Below are positions 1 to 10,853 of a stretch of 64,000 bases of DNA, one piece after another. Under the pieces are notes generated by a model. The model was given only the letters and a program-made list of their open reading frames with translations, was not told where the DNA came from and ran no database searches. Position 1 is the first letter of the stretch. Each line of letters opens with the position of its first letter. The position numbers and the translations under genes were made by a program. The DNA is from Tieghemiomyces parasiticus. Lineage: Eukaryota > Kickxellomycota > Dimargaritomycetes > Dimargaritales > Dimargaritaceae. The stretch is from assembly GCA_027575765.1 (NCBI GenBank), contig JANBPT010000021.1:1-64000 (forward strand), given 5' to 3'.

Positions 1-1628
1 CACTTATCAACCAACTGGCGCGTACATGATTCACCGCCGCTGAAAATGATGCGTAACGCGGGTAGGTCGGCGGGATTCAGCTTTGCGAGGAACGATGGGG
101 TGGTCATCAACCCATGTGTACGCGCGAGATCGCCCAAAAAGTCCGTGCTGGGGACGATGAGGGTGCCACCGAAACAAAGGGCCCTCGTGATTGGAAAGAG
201 CAGGGCGTCGAACCCGACTGAGAACGTCGGCATGTACCGATTACCCGAGCCTTGGTATTGAAGGTAACCCGGATCCACTGCGAAATTGACCAGGTTGCCG
301 TGTTCGACCATGACGCCCTTGGGCTGGCCGGTGGTCCCGGAGGTGTAGACGATGTAGGCAAGGTCGGAGGGCTGGGAGTGATGCGCAACAAACGGCGTCA
401 GGGCCCCGTCGCCCTGCTGGACAGCGGCAAGCAGATCGTCGATCGCCAGGTAGGGACCACCTAGAACTGCGCCCAGACGATCCGAAATTGTTGAGCTGGT
501 TAGTACCACAGAGGCGGCGCTGTCCTCAACGATGTATCGGACACGCCCATCGGGGTACTCCGGATCAATGGGCACGTACGCCGCACCGGACTTGAGCACG
601 GCGAACAGGGCCACAATGAACTCGATAGAATTAGGTAAACATAGAGCAATCCGGACCTCGGGCCGGGCCCCGTGATCACGAACGAGTACCCGAGCCAGTG
701 CTGAGGTGAGTCGGTTAAACTCGGCGTAGGTGACAGTGCGGCCCTCGTGTGCCAGAGCAATACCGTCAGGGGTTTTACTGGCCCACTCACTAGCCAGGAG
801 GTGAACAGGGGTGCGGACGGCGTCAGGGCGACTGATGGCGCCTGCGAACTGCAGGAGGCGTTGGCGTTCGGTCTCGTCAACCCAGGTCATGTCACTGATC
901 ATACCTGGGTGACTTTCGGTCAGGGGTTTAGCCGCGTCCTCCAGGCTACGCACAATGGTGCAAAATTGGGCGACAAGCTCTTCCGCGGCATATTCAGCGA
1001 CGATGGACCGGTCAAAGGCGATGCGCACAGCGAGACGACCGGATGTCACCTGGCACCCGATTACAAGTGGGGCGCTTGTCATAGCCGCTAGGGTGTTGAG
1101 GGCATCCCTATCAAGGTTGGCACTGAACTGCTGCCCGAGGATTGGGATAGAGGATTGGTGGGCTGAGGGCGGTTCCGTTTCAGGGTCATGGCTAGTCACC
1201 AGGACCGTGGCTAGCGGTTCACGGTCGGTGCCTTCAGCGGCAATCGCGGTCCTCTTGCAATGAACAAGATTAGTCGGCGAGGCCAGGGGTTCTCGGAGCA
1301 CAGATCGCAAGTCAATGCCAGGGGCAAGAGTCATGGCGCACATATCTAGGGCCTCCTGCACTGGACCGAGTTCAAAGAAACTTGTAGGGACCTCGGCGTG
1401 GCCAAACGCTACCTCAATCGTGTGAGTATAGCGGACCAATAGAAGGCCCCAGGCTAGTTTGCAAAAATCGACGGATCTTTGGCAGCTCGAGAAGGAGACC
1501 ACAGCCGACACTTGACCATATCCAGAAGCCGGATTGATCGGCCTGGCCAGAATAAGGTGCGTAGCTGTCGGTACAGCGCTCTCGCGGCGTGTACGTAGGG
1601 GCAACGCTAGACCTTGCGGGAGGGTCAT
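1..1628 (-). CDS. Nonribosomal peptide synthetase, N-terminal part (half condensation domain + adenylation domain), cut by window edge
   Basis: The frame is open from the ATG at 1628 to the left edge, giving 542 codons with no intron needed. Residues about 60-270 resemble the C-terminal half of a condensation domain; no HHxxxDG catalytic motif is present. An adenylation domain follows directly. Its core motifs are visible: LKSGAAYVPIDPEYP near residue 345 (A2), YTSGTTGQPKGV near 430 (A3), FSVGFDA near 470 (A4) and a GGES segment near 530. A-domains activate an amino or carboxylic acid as an adenylate for loading on a carrier protein; the substrate-code residues lie mostly outside the window. 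An in-frame stop lies a little upstream of the ATG and a TATA box lies about 205 bases upstream, so the truncated N-terminus looks native. Lys2-type aminoadipate reductase also starts with a degenerate C-like region, but these A motifs are NRPS-like. Thiolation and later domains are not seen. Confidence 0.85.
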   Translation of the reverse strand, partial: MTLPQGLALPLRTRRESAVPTATHLILARPINPASGYGQVSAVVSFSSCQRSVDFCKLAWGLLLVRYTHTIEVAFGHAEVPTSFFELGPVQEALDMCAMTLAPGIDLRSVLREPLASPTNLVHCKRTAIAAEGTDREPLATVLVTSHDPETEPPSAHQSSIPILGQQFSANLDRDALNTLAAMTSAPLVIGCQVTSGRLAVRIAFDRSIVAEYAAEELVAQFCTIVRSLEDAAKPLTESHPGMISDMTWVDETERQRLLQFAGAISRPDAVRTPVHLLASEWASKTPDGIALAHEGRTVTYAEFNRLTSALARVLVRDHGARPEVRIALCLPNSIEFIVALFAVLKSGAAYVPIDPEYPDGRVRYIVEDSAASVVLTSSTISDRLGAVLGGPYLAIDDLLAAVQQGDGALTPFVAHHSQPSDLAYIVYTSGTTGQPKGVMVEHGNLVNFAVDPGYLQYQGSGNRYMPTFSVGFDALLFPITRALCFGGTLIVPSTDFLGDLARTHGLMTTPSFLAKLNPADLPALRIIFSGGESCTRQLVDK

Positions 1629-3379
1629 GGCTCGTAGGGTTCGGGATGTGAATATTAGGAGCTGGAGAGGTTGGGTGGTTAGTGAAGGAAGGGTCTACCT
1701 TATGGCCATAGGTAGCGAAGACAAGTAAGCGAAATTACGGGACTAAGCCCGTATGTGGGAAAGGTAACGGGGGATAACAGTTCAAAGGCAAGCAAAAGGA
1801 ACTTGACATAGGCGGTTGTTTGCCTCCTGTTGCTCTTTATATATCCCCAGCAGGAAATGAAAGCTGGGGTGGAAGTGACTGCACATACTTAGGCTGGGTG
1901 CAATATTACCGCCTGACCTTGACATCAAATTCGGTGTGCCTTAATCGCCATACTTGCTGCAATACAGTGGAGAAACAGGTCTGCTCAAGACGATCACAAA
2001 CAACTAGGCACGCTAGTGATGTGGCGATCCCGATGCACTCAATCCCCTTTGGTTAACTTGTAGAAAGCCTCAGTACCGATGTAGGTTGGAGACATCGCCT
2101 GGCAGTCCCTTTCCATATAGCCTGTACCTATTCATGCCAGGACATGAGGATGACGGTTTATCTAGTGGCCAAGTATTATTATTATTTTTGCTTAATCGGT
2201 GGGAATGCATTCTCATTTACAACTGACTTTTAATAAGTTTAGTGTCGCGTAGAGCGGTTCCGTGCAGCCTTTTACATTACTACACCATTCAACTTTTATA
2301 ATTAAGGGTGTACAAGTGATTGGTAATAGAATAGTCGATGGCATCCACTCCCCAATTTGCCATAGTGTTAGGTGTGGCAGAGCTTAAGTTGGCTCTCCAC
2401 AAGGGTTAGTGCTTGCCAACGAGTTTAGAGGACGTCCATTGCATTACCCCTGCCGGTGGTTCATCACTGTTCTGATGGTCATCCCGGCCCCTATAATTTA
2501 ATTTATGCACACTATCATCCAAAGGAGGTTTTCATATACTACCGGTGGCACTCAGGCTTGCCACTGCTGTGCATCGCCAGCCGGTTGTTGTCATCAATAG
2601 TATGATTGTCATACGCTATGGTCCGGTCCAGTTGACTTTAACGATGTATGCCAGGCTGCCGATGCATGAGGCTAATTAGGGCGCTGTAGACAACCCCAAC
2701 TATACGTTACTTCAAGAGATGTGGGTTGCCAAGGTCGGTAAAGTACTTGTGTATCGGGTGCTTCGTTACCAACGTATACTCTGTACCAGTTATACCAATG
2801 CCAAACTTGCGGGCGTGTACCGGCAAGATCGCTATTGTGGAGCATGCCAACGTACGCGCGATGAAAAAAATGACTTGGGTACGATGGAGTACAGTCGTGT
2901 CAGACAGGTTGGCCTTCGATGGTTATGTCCAGTAATGCTGCAGAAGACGGTACGGGCTCTACAGTCTCCTTTCTTGCTGTTTCACAAGTATCCTCCTGCG
3001 TCCTGCGGAAGGCGTGCGCCCAATGGTATTAGCCAGGTTCTTAAACTCCTGCATCCCCACTTGGACATGGAGGTAAGCCTTTTCACCTATACATCTCACG
3101 GGCAGCCCCGTGTGCCAGTAAAAAGGTATGGCACCCGTAGCAGGATCACGACCTACGGTGGCCACACCCTTCGGCGCGGAATCGTCTACCGTATACACTC
3201 GATACCTAAGCCACGGTGATTTGTAATGTAAGACCCACAAGCACCCATTTGGTCAATGCCGTCCCAGTGGTCAACAGCCTGATTCCTATCCATCATTTAT
3301 TTTACAGTCAAGTGAGCCGTGTTCATAGTCAGAAAAGATACCACAAATAAACCACCACTTCTTGGACGCCTAGGGTTTG
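1629..3379. other. Spacer between NRPS and CBP4
   Basis: Apart from the NRPS promoter region I see no gene I can support. Between about 2690 and 3300 several frames on both strands stay open (plus 2719-3219; minus about 3240-2959), but none shows a recognisable domain, signal peptide or splice-consistent model. This could be a decayed gene or chance. Confidence 0.4.
1835..1844 (-). promoter_or_regulatory. TATA box of the NRPS gene
   Basis: Minus-strand reading is ATATATAAAG, about 205 bases upstream of the NRPS start codon. A short open frame of 24 codons starts between this box and the NRPS ATG, so a leader ORF is possible. Confidence 0.45.
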
Positions 3380-3821
3380 CTACTGGCCCCGCCGGCCCTC
3401 GCTGGGTGGAGGGGTCTTGAGGGGTTCAACCTGCCAGACCAGGTGATCCGAATCCATATTTTTTTGGAGTAGGGTCTTGAGTTCTTTCTGGTACTCGACA
3501 TGTTCCTTGCGAGCCTTGTCGGCCTCCTGCTTAAGCTCAGGCGAGAGAGCCTGGGCGATACATAGTCGGGTATATTGAGTTCAGGTAGAGTGGTTAGCCG
3601 TGTTAATTTGGTAACAAGAGGCCGGGACGTGTCAGGATCTCGCAACGCAGACCTTGCACCGGGAGAAGGGATGTGGGATCATAACGTTGGTATCGTGGGG
3701 GGGGAACGGGGAGCCGACTTACGTTGTAGAGTTGACCGCTAGTAGGGGTCGTGAGCCGCATGGTCAAGTAGCCGGCCGCGACGATGCTCAGCCCGTAGGC
3801 AATTCCTTTCGGCCACGACAT
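3380..3821 (-). CDS. CBP4: CBP4-like cytochrome bc1 (complex III) assembly factor
   Basis: Two exons: 3821..3723 and 3550..3380, joined by a GTAAGT..CAG intron (3722..3551); 89 residues. In yeast Cbp4 is a small inner-membrane protein that, with Cbp3/Cbp6, helps cytochrome b enter the bc1 complex. An N-terminal hydrophobic segment (residues 5-20) is followed by TTPTSGQLYN, and exon 2 opens with LSPELKQEADKARKE; both match the conserved yeast TTPT..QL..LSPEL block. The remainder is a charged helix with a tryptophan-containing tail (LVWQVEPLKTPPP). The splice phase restores the family match exactly across the junction. The ATG at 3821 is chosen; the codon two positions before it is TTG. Short, as expected for the family, and typical of fungi. 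Confidence 0.85.
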
Positions 3822-5263
3822 TAACAAGGTTGAGTTGGATAATTGAGTTCTGTAGCAAGGGCTGCTGACCAGAATAGTATGTTAACAGAGTTGTAAGGGG
3901 CAATCGGTGATAAAGGGCACGGCACACGGAAATTGGCGGGTCGAATGTATGGGCCAAAGCAAAATGGAGGAATATAGATCAGAGGAATGCACCGGTCGCC
4001 CGTTTACGCGGTATTGAAGGGGGCAGTCGTCTCCTAGGTCAGGGTAAAAAGGCGCTGACGCCCAGAGGGTAGGAAGCGGCGCTTACCTGGTGTCACCCAG
4101 CCGAGCACTACGTCGTACCTGGTTGGTAAGATGAACAAAGAATTGTGGCGTTGATTTTTTCGCCTTTAAAAGAACTCCTTAGGCGGGAAGTTAGGCTATC
4201 CGACTCCCACAGTGATAAACAGGGGTGAGCACCTCAATAGACCTGAACAAAGGTGAAGTGGTCGTAAACTCGCGTTTTAAGTCCGCCTAATAAAGCAAAA
4301 ACCTAGATGCTGCTACTGTGCATTGAGAGGCTCCATGGAGCCGGAAGGGTTGCCTAATATTTCGGCCAATCGGTGACCGTAATAGTGCGTAGCATGACCT
4401 AGTCCGCATTACAGACTGGTGCGGTGGAAATGACCGTGGGCACCCTTGTGAATTCAATCTCCGCGTGTACCACCGACTAATCTTCTAAAGCCCACGATCC
4501 CTTACCAGATCTGTATAAACATGGCAGACGGCAGTCAATTTCGTAGGAGCTCCGGATACTGGAGCTTTCTGAGTACCCACCGTACCGCTTGTCCAATGGT
4601 AGATATTACCGATCGACGATGCCCTTAATCAGCAACTGGATCTCCCATACCGCGACTAATTATTCGATTGCAGGTACTTACGTGACTGGCTACTCGGTGG
4701 ATACGTCCACTCAGATACACCAATGTTGGCTGTCAACTCTGCCCACGGACGTATGAGCAGTGGCTGGTGGTAATAGTGCAAAGTAGATTTGAAAAAATCG
4801 AGGCTCGGTTAGAAAAAGAGTATACGCTATAATCGCTTAATATGCCGTCCCCCCTTGCTCCGTACTGTGATGGTAGTAACCCTAGACGCCTTCCAGTTAC
4901 CTATAACCTCGGTGGCTGCTGGCCTGACCCTATCCCCGACCAACTGCCACGGCAACTGATCCGAGGTAATCTAGTAGACTAGAACGCAAGGCCTCGGTCT
5001 GGCGATTGGATAGATTACCACGAAAGTAGGGACGTGGTTTTTGTTGTTGGAGATTACTACCACGTGCGCGCTTAAGGCCATAGTTATTTATAAAAGCCTA
5101 AAGCTAGGCACAGCAGGTCGGAAATGCGGGTCTCCTTATTGGCGAGCACGCGTTCGAAAAGATGCCTGACCAGCGTCATGATAAGGATGCCGTATCGTAC
5201 GTGGTTGGGGTACCGCGGTCGTTCAGATCATTCGGCGTACATTCTCCAGGAGAGAGAGTGGGC

Positions 5264-5273
5264 GGGGGGGGGG
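5264..5273. repeat. G10 homopolymer run
   Basis: Ten consecutive G on the plus strand, one of many C or G runs in the spacers of this window. Confidence 0.9.
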
Positions 5274-5325
5274 TTATCGGTTGCGCGTGCTGGCACAGCC
5301 ATGCCACTTTAGGGGAAAGAAACAG

Positions 5326-5340
5326 AAAGAGAGAGAGAGG
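5326..5340. repeat. GA microsatellite
   Basis: AAAGAGAGAGAGAGG, a short purine dinucleotide repeat in a spacer. Confidence 0.85.
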
Positions 5341-5786
5341 ATGAGTTCTCCCAGTCGTCTGTGCTAGCCTCTCGGCCGCAACCAAGGATAATACTATCCA
5401 ACTGGAGCACTTCTACCCTGTGCTAATTCTCTGTGGAGGACTGTAGGGAGCGACATTAAATGCCTCATTACTACGAGGACAACGAATATACTATCTTCCG
5501 GAAAGTATTAATACAGCCGGACACCCCCCCCACTCCTAATGCCCATTTACACAGAAATTTATCTTCGCTTTGCCGTTAGAGTGCGGCTAAGCTGGTTTTT
5601 CAAAATGGTTACTATCTAGTATCAATTAAGCAGGGTTTACAAAACAGATTTGTTCAATCATAACACCGTCGAGCGATGTGCTATTATCTTGCCACAGTAC
5701 CAAGAGTGGTTGCCTACCGTATAGGCAATACCAGTATCACAAGCTAAGTTGGTAGGCTCGGACACTGCCTCCTTATGGAGCCATTC

Positions 5787-6287
5787 CTAACCCTCATACA
5801 GTGCGCACAACCCGACCACGACGGATAGGGCAAGGACGGCTGCAGTGCTCTGGCTGGCACTCAAAGCGACAGCGGAGGAGGACACCGATGAAGACGAGGA
5901 CGAACTACCGGACTGCGCCTGAGGCGACTCCTCATCTTTACTGGACTGCATCTGAGCCGCCGCCACACCTTGACCGCTCTCGCGCTGGGCCTCAGCGATA
6001 ACGTTCCAAAACTCCTCCAAGGTGGCACCCATGAGCTTTTCCATACCCAATTCGCACTTATCAAAGCAGCTGGGATCATGCTTAGGAAGGGCCACGCAAT
6101 CGTCTGTACAGGCCGTGGCTTCCTTCCATTCGGCTTCCGGGACGTTGTAACAGGTCTGCATGCAAGCTTGAGGTTGTCGAATGCAGTCGGGCTTAGAAAT
6201 GCATTGTTTCTGCGCGTCGGTGATGGTCGCCGCAGTAAATGTGGCTAGCAGATTATACGTGACGGCGGTGGCGGCCACAAGCTTCAT
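5787..6287 (-). CDS. Secreted GPI-anchored protein with eight cysteines
   Basis: Single-exon gene of 166 residues. Residues 1-20 form a signal peptide. Residues 29-78 hold eight cysteines (29, 35, 42, 46, 60, 64, 74, 78). The last six form three CX3C pairs spaced by 13 and 9 residues, a pattern expected for disulfide-stapled helices. A Gln/Ser-rich low-complexity linker with a run of serines follows (about 112-142). The C-terminus is hydrophobic (LALSVVVGLCALYEG), as for GPI anchoring. Spacing differs from the classical CFEM motif. A cell-wall or plasma-membrane surface protein is likely; the function is unknown. A TATA box lies 134-141 bases upstream of the ATG. Confidence 0.8.
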   Translation of the reverse strand: MKLVAATAVTYNLLATFTAATITDAQKQCISKPDCIRQPQACMQTCYNVPEAEWKEATACTDDCVALPKHDPSCFDKCELGMEKLMGATLEEFWNVIAEAQRESGQGVAAAQMQSSKDEESPQAQSGSSSSSSSVSSSAVALSASQSTAAVLALSVVVGLCALYEG

Positions 6288-7553
6288 GGTTTAACGTAAT
6301 TTAGGAGACGGTGCGGGCAAAAGAGGGATTAAAGTACGGGAAAGCCTCACGCACTAGCCGATAGGGCGAAACTAGGACAAGTAATGAAATGGGTACCAGG
6401 GAGAGAGTCGTAGCCTCTTATATTTATACTCTACAGCCTAAAGGCAATCGAGAGCGGTACAACATCATGTAAGAAAGAGAGATTGGGGTAGCATAGTCAG
6501 TTCAGGCACCATGCGACAAGAATGGCCTGGCAAAATGCGGGTAAGGTCATGAGTGAAAGTGCCTATATCCGTCAACCAATCGTTCCCTCCTTTGAGCTCG
6601 TGAACAGTGATTATGGGCGATCAGCAAGTGATCGACGGCAGTTTCTACCCAATCCTTGAAAGTCGCTACAGCGAAATGGATTGCTACTCGTTGCTCTCGT
6701 CAATCAACACCACCCATACCGTCTGCGAGATATCTCCTATTACCTTCTCCTTATGCCTAAGGAGTAAGGAGAGAGTATATGGTGACTATTTGCGTATGTG
6801 TCGCATCAGTTAGACGAATTGTAAATTGAGGAAGCAGCAGTATGCCAAAAAGGCCGCAAATCTGGCTGAAGTCCAATAAGCAGAGTAGTGTCACCCGACG
6901 AGGGGGGGATCTCTTCTTCACGCTGCGACCCCAAGGCTGCCCGATTCAGACGAACCAACCAATGGACATGGAAGAGGACTCCTCAGCCATTTCGAAAAAA
7001 TGGCGAAGCAGCAGATACCTTTAATGACGCTCCAGACTTCCCCAAAACCGATTACTCTCCGAGCCCCCTCCTTATAATTCCTTTACTACTCAGTAAGATA
7101 ATGACTGTAATTGCTAGATTAATTCATTCCGCTTCCCATCGACACCATCTTCAATCGCTGGTTCACTTGGCAGCATCAAGTATAATAGCAAAAGTAAAAT
7201 CGTAACACTCAGCCACAACCCCGTCTCTAAACCAAAAATAAGTACATGTGTACATTGAATTGCCGCCGAGGTTTATAGCGATGGGAGTGCACAACGCAAA
7301 GTATTTGGATAAAGTAAAAGTACACAAGAACAAATGAGGAAGCACACTAACCTGAGAAGACAATCAGGTAAAGCCATGCAGCACAATACCTTACGTAAAG
7401 CCTAAAGAATAGAGAATTCCATCAAACAGGTACACAGTGATTTGTGAAACCCACATAAATGGAGCGGTAGGCCACCACAAACACACATCAATAAAAAAAA
7501 GTTGGTGGGTATATTCTAGGGTACGGCTGTCATGATGTGTTAAGTTGGAGTGT
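6288..7553. other. Spacer with promoter of the GPI protein and 3' flank of the OPT gene
   Basis: Apart from the TATA box at 6421-6428 nothing is recognised. Frames at 6607-6813 and 6888-7205 have no domain, signal or splice support. Confidence 0.5.
6421..6428 (-). promoter_or_regulatory. TATA box of the GPI-anchored protein gene
   Basis: TATAAATA on the minus strand, 134 bases upstream of the ATG at 6287. Position and orientation suit the 8-cysteine protein gene. Confidence 0.5.
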
Positions 7554-9827
7554 CTAGTGGCCACCCCCGCCGCTGCCGCGCTGACCAAAGCACAACATAA
7601 TAAGGGACAAGGTACCTTCACCGAGAACGAACCCGGAGGCCACGACGATAGCCATGACGTTACGGGGCTTTTCGAAGCGGGGGTCGGAGAAGCGGTTCCA
7701 GAGGTAGACCGTGAGGGCGCCGGTGACGCGGGCGAGGGTGAAATCCGGGGGGTTGTAAATCCCGATGGCAAAGGCGATACCGGAGGGCAGATAACGAACC
7801 CAGCGATGGCGGCTGAAGACGGCCTCGAGGATAGGAAGGGCCGAAAAAAGGAGGGCAAACCCTATGATGAACGGCGCCGAGTTGGTCGGGAGGGCGTGGC
7901 CGTTAACCAGCCTGGACATGTCAAGCCAGACGTGGGCGGTGGGCACTTTGAACTCCGGCCCAGGAATGGCATAGGTGGACGTGTAGAGCACGTAGGCGCC
8001 GACCGAGACGAAGACGGAGAAAAAGGACCCCAGCATCTGGCCGTAGAACTGGGCGCGCGGGGAGGCGTGCAGCAGGTGGCCCGTTTTGAGGTCCTGCATC
8101 ATGTCGCCGGCCTGTTGGGCGCCGGCCTCGGCGATGCCGCCGGCTACCAAGTTGGCGACCAGACCGCCGGGAACCACGCCGGCAAAGATGACCTGGGAGA
8201 CCTTGCCGATACCGCTCACAGGGTTCAGATCAGTCTCACCCAGCGCGCGGACCCCCAGGATGGAGAGGAGACAGGCAATAAATACGGCCAGTATGGTCGC
8301 GTAGATAGGGATTCCGAACAAAACCGTCATGGCCACCACGCACAGCGCTGAGGATAGAAGCAATCCGCCGTAGACTACCCAGTTGGGCACGAGGTACCGC
8401 GGGTGGACGTCCAGACTGTCTAGATCCATGATCTGGGACAGGGTGGGTGACACCGCCATGGCCGGGTCAACGTGAGTCGGATCCTTGCGCGCATTGATGC
8501 GGCGCCGGCGGTAGACCTGCCATACCCCGCGGAGTTCCTTGAAAGTCATGACTCCCAACGATACCAACGACTCGGCGATCATGACCGCCAGTGAAATCCA
8601 CAGGATCCAGCCCTGCGGTCCGGTCTTCCAGTCATTGACCGGACCAGGGGCCCAGCCCTTGTAGTGCGAAACCGGAGAGAGAATGCCCCATCCCACCACG
8701 GCACCGAAGAGCATGGCCAGACAGGTAGGTAGCCCCATGATGATACCCTGGCCCATGTAACTGAGCGACGGCCGGTAACTCCAGTTCCAGGCCGCGGCGG
8801 TGGTGCCGAAGATGGGCAGAGCATTGAGAGGCGGGTAGAGGTGACTGGCGATGGTGTAACCGCCAGACAGGACGAAAGACACGCAAAGGGCGATGCCCTT
8901 GGACTTCCAGTTGGCGTCCATGGCGGCGATCTGGCGGGCGGTTTCCTCATCCAGGTCAACGCGGGAGGCCGGTGGGTCCTCGGGCTCGGGGGGTCCAAAC
9001 TCGGAGCCAGGGTCGCGCTCAGGGCTGGAGGTGCGAAGCTTGAGACGACCCGGCACGGAATCCAGATCATCGTCCTCGACGTAGGTGGGGCGGCGCAGCT
9101 TCATACGTTCGCGCCGGACGCGGTCCTCCATCTCCTCAATCTCGGCAAGAGGGTCCTTGCGCTGGTGAAGCACGCTAATCATCTGGGCGGTGGCGGTACC
9201 CGAGGGGAATTTGAGCTTTTCCTTGATGATGGTCTGGCGGCGCAGCGGGATGGCGAAAAAGACACCGAAAAAGGCCAGGCCCATGCCCCAGAGCAAAAGC
9301 TCAGCAAAATTGAGCACGACGGGGCCGCCCTCGGGGTTGTCCTCTCGGGTTAGCATGGCCAGGGCCGGGACGATCCCGACGAAGCCGCCGGCCAGTGGCA
9401 TGGTGGCGGTGGCTACCGCGGTGGTCTGCAAAATTACATTTTCGGCGGGGCCGAATGGGACTTTAAGCCAGCGCTCCAGGAGCTTAAACAGGACGAAGCC
9501 AACCAAGGACGACTGCAGCGACATCATACTGATCCAGCCAGTTTGCAGGCCAAAGTACATGTTGCTGAAACACAATAGACAGCCGATGGCGAGGCCGACG
9601 AAGACCGACCGCCAAGTGAAGTGCGGTCCGGTGTCGTCGATGGGTAAAAACGCAGCCTCGTCGCTCACCGGGTCCTCGGTAACGCTGTAGTTGAGCGACC
9701 GCACGTCGTCCTCGTCCGCCAGGGACCCGCTGGAAAAGATGCGGCCGGTGCCGTACGGGGGTGGCTGGGCGGCATCCTGTTCGTCACGAAGCGGTTCGTA
9801 GCCGCCGGTGCGTTGGCGGAAGTTCAT
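7554..9827 (-). CDS. Oligopeptide transporter family (OPT) membrane protein
   Basis: Single-exon gene of 757 residues. OPT proteins move small peptides, metal-chelate complexes or glutathione with protons across membranes. A charged cytosolic N-tail (about 75 residues) precedes many hydrophobic helices. The first conserved block (SNMYFGLQTGWISMMSLQSS, about residues 87-106) is typical of the YSL-like side of the family. A long charged loop (about 205-305) with acidic and proline-rich stretches separates the two halves. A segment with ALGETDLNPVSGIGKVSQVI (near 530) is the conserved NPxxxIGK-type OPT region. The C-terminus ends in a Gly-rich tail. Length fits OPT proteins (about 700-800). It could carry peptides or siderophore-type chelates; the substrate cannot be told. 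It is the nearest large transporter to the NRPS, but about 6 kb and two genes away. Confidence 0.9.
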   Translation of the reverse strand: MNFRQRTGGYEPLRDEQDAAQPPPYGTGRIFSSGSLADEDDVRSLNYSVTEDPVSDEAAFLPIDDTGPHFTWRSVFVGLAIGCLLCFSNMYFGLQTGWISMMSLQSSLVGFVLFKLLERWLKVPFGPAENVILQTTAVATATMPLAGGFVGIVPALAMLTREDNPEGGPVVLNFAELLLWGMGLAFFGVFFAIPLRRQTIIKEKLKFPSGTATAQMISVLHQRKDPLAEIEEMEDRVRRERMKLRRPTYVEDDDLDSVPGRLKLRTSSPERDPGSEFGPPEPEDPPASRVDLDEETARQIAAMDANWKSKGIALCVSFVLSGGYTIASHLYPPLNALPIFGTTAAAWNWSYRPSLSYMGQGIIMGLPTCLAMLFGAVVGWGILSPVSHYKGWAPGPVNDWKTGPQGWILWISLAVMIAESLVSLGVMTFKELRGVWQVYRRRRINARKDPTHVDPAMAVSPTLSQIMDLDSLDVHPRYLVPNWVVYGGLLLSSALCVVAMTVLFGIPIYATILAVFIACLLSILGVRALGETDLNPVSGIGKVSQVIFAGVVPGGLVANLVAGGIAEAGAQQAGDMMQDLKTGHLLHASPRAQFYGQMLGSFFSVFVSVGAYVLYTSTYAIPGPEFKVPTAHVWLDMSRLVNGHALPTNSAPFIIGFALLFSALPILEAVFSRHRWVRYLPSGIAFAIGIYNPPDFTLARVTGALTVYLWNRFSDPRFEKPRNVMAIVVASGFVLGEGTLSLIMLCFGQRGSGGGGH

Positions 9828-10853
9828 GGGGACGGAATGAGTAGTAATAAGGGAGGGAGGGAAGGGGGAGGAGTTACGTGGTCAGTATACGCAATCCGGG
9901 TGGGTCGGGCGGGTGCAATGTGACCCGAGCAGTTCCGACTAGTCGTCGAGACCCGGGTAAGGTTGAAGAGCTAAATAAAGTACAGGCTTGTAACTGACTT
10001 CAGCAGTGCTGCTGTTCCCAGCAAAAAATAGAATAGGAGGAAACTGAGAACTCTATAACGGAATGCAAAAGGTAAGTGGAAGGAGCGATTGTGGCGGTTG
10101 GCAATTACGACGAAGAGTGACGCGGACCGTCAAGTGGTGCTGCGGTGCGGTAGGAAAGGGATAGGCAGGGTCGTAACCAGGGAACCCTGCACCAGTGATA
10201 GGCAGTTGGCAGAGGTGAGCAGGTTCTCAACTGGCCCGGCTGCCAGTCACACGGCCCGAGGGTGATCCTGCTTACGTTGCGGCTTGCTGAGCTTGGGATG
10301 GTGTTGCAGTGCATAAGGTGCCACTTGCCTGCACCTCCTCTGACCCGAGCACAACACACGGAGGGGGGCGTTGGGAGGGCGCAGCGGGGGGATATAGGCA
10401 CGAAGGACATACAATGGGCCGACTATGACCTCTGTTGCAAGCCACGGGCAAGAAGTGGGCAGCAGCCGGGGAGGTGAGGTGGCAACGGGGGGGCCGGCCA
10501 TCTAGGACCGGCTTCTTCCCCCCCATTTGCACCACCACTAGGCAGCCGGTGTTTCGGGTCGGAGAGACCCTGGGTCACGGGTACCACGGAGGCGCAACCA
10601 ACCCCGCCCGCCTTATGATTCGCAACCGCCGTCGCGCCCCTGGGACATGGCGGCCGACTGCGTCTCTCCCCTCCCCCCGTCGCAGTCGTGCTGGCTACCT
10701 TCGCTGTGCCCAGAGGGCTGGGTGATGCTCCACAGCAGATGTTGGCGTTGCCACCCCCTCGCCGCTGCCAGCCCCCTTCCACTGCAGCCAATCCATGTCA
10801 GACCTTCCCTACCGCACACGCTGCGAACCGGGTCCTTCACCGCTTTACGCTGG
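9828..10853. other. Spacer, strand-skewed in its middle part
   Basis: The region has many CCCC/GGGG blocks between about 10330 and 10760. Several frames stay open on both strands because of this composition. I see no domain and no convincing exon chain. A minus-strand donor-like CAAC|GTAAGC near 10275 and a following acceptor near 10190 could be downstream exons of the small gene at 10981, but this is speculative. Confidence 0.35.

Larger units (their letters stand above)
3822..5786. other. Featureless spacer
   Basis: No gene is supported. The spacer contains a G10 run (5264-5273) and a short GA repeat. A possible splice donor on the minus strand near 4084 (CAG|GTAAGC) could belong to a non-coding 5' exon of CBP4, but nothing confirms it. 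Confidence 0.5.

Noticed and set aside
7545..8351. 268-codon plus-strand frame antisense to the OPT gene
   Set aside because: It is the mirror of a GC-rich coding region; its product is low-complexity Gly/Glu/Arg without a domain.
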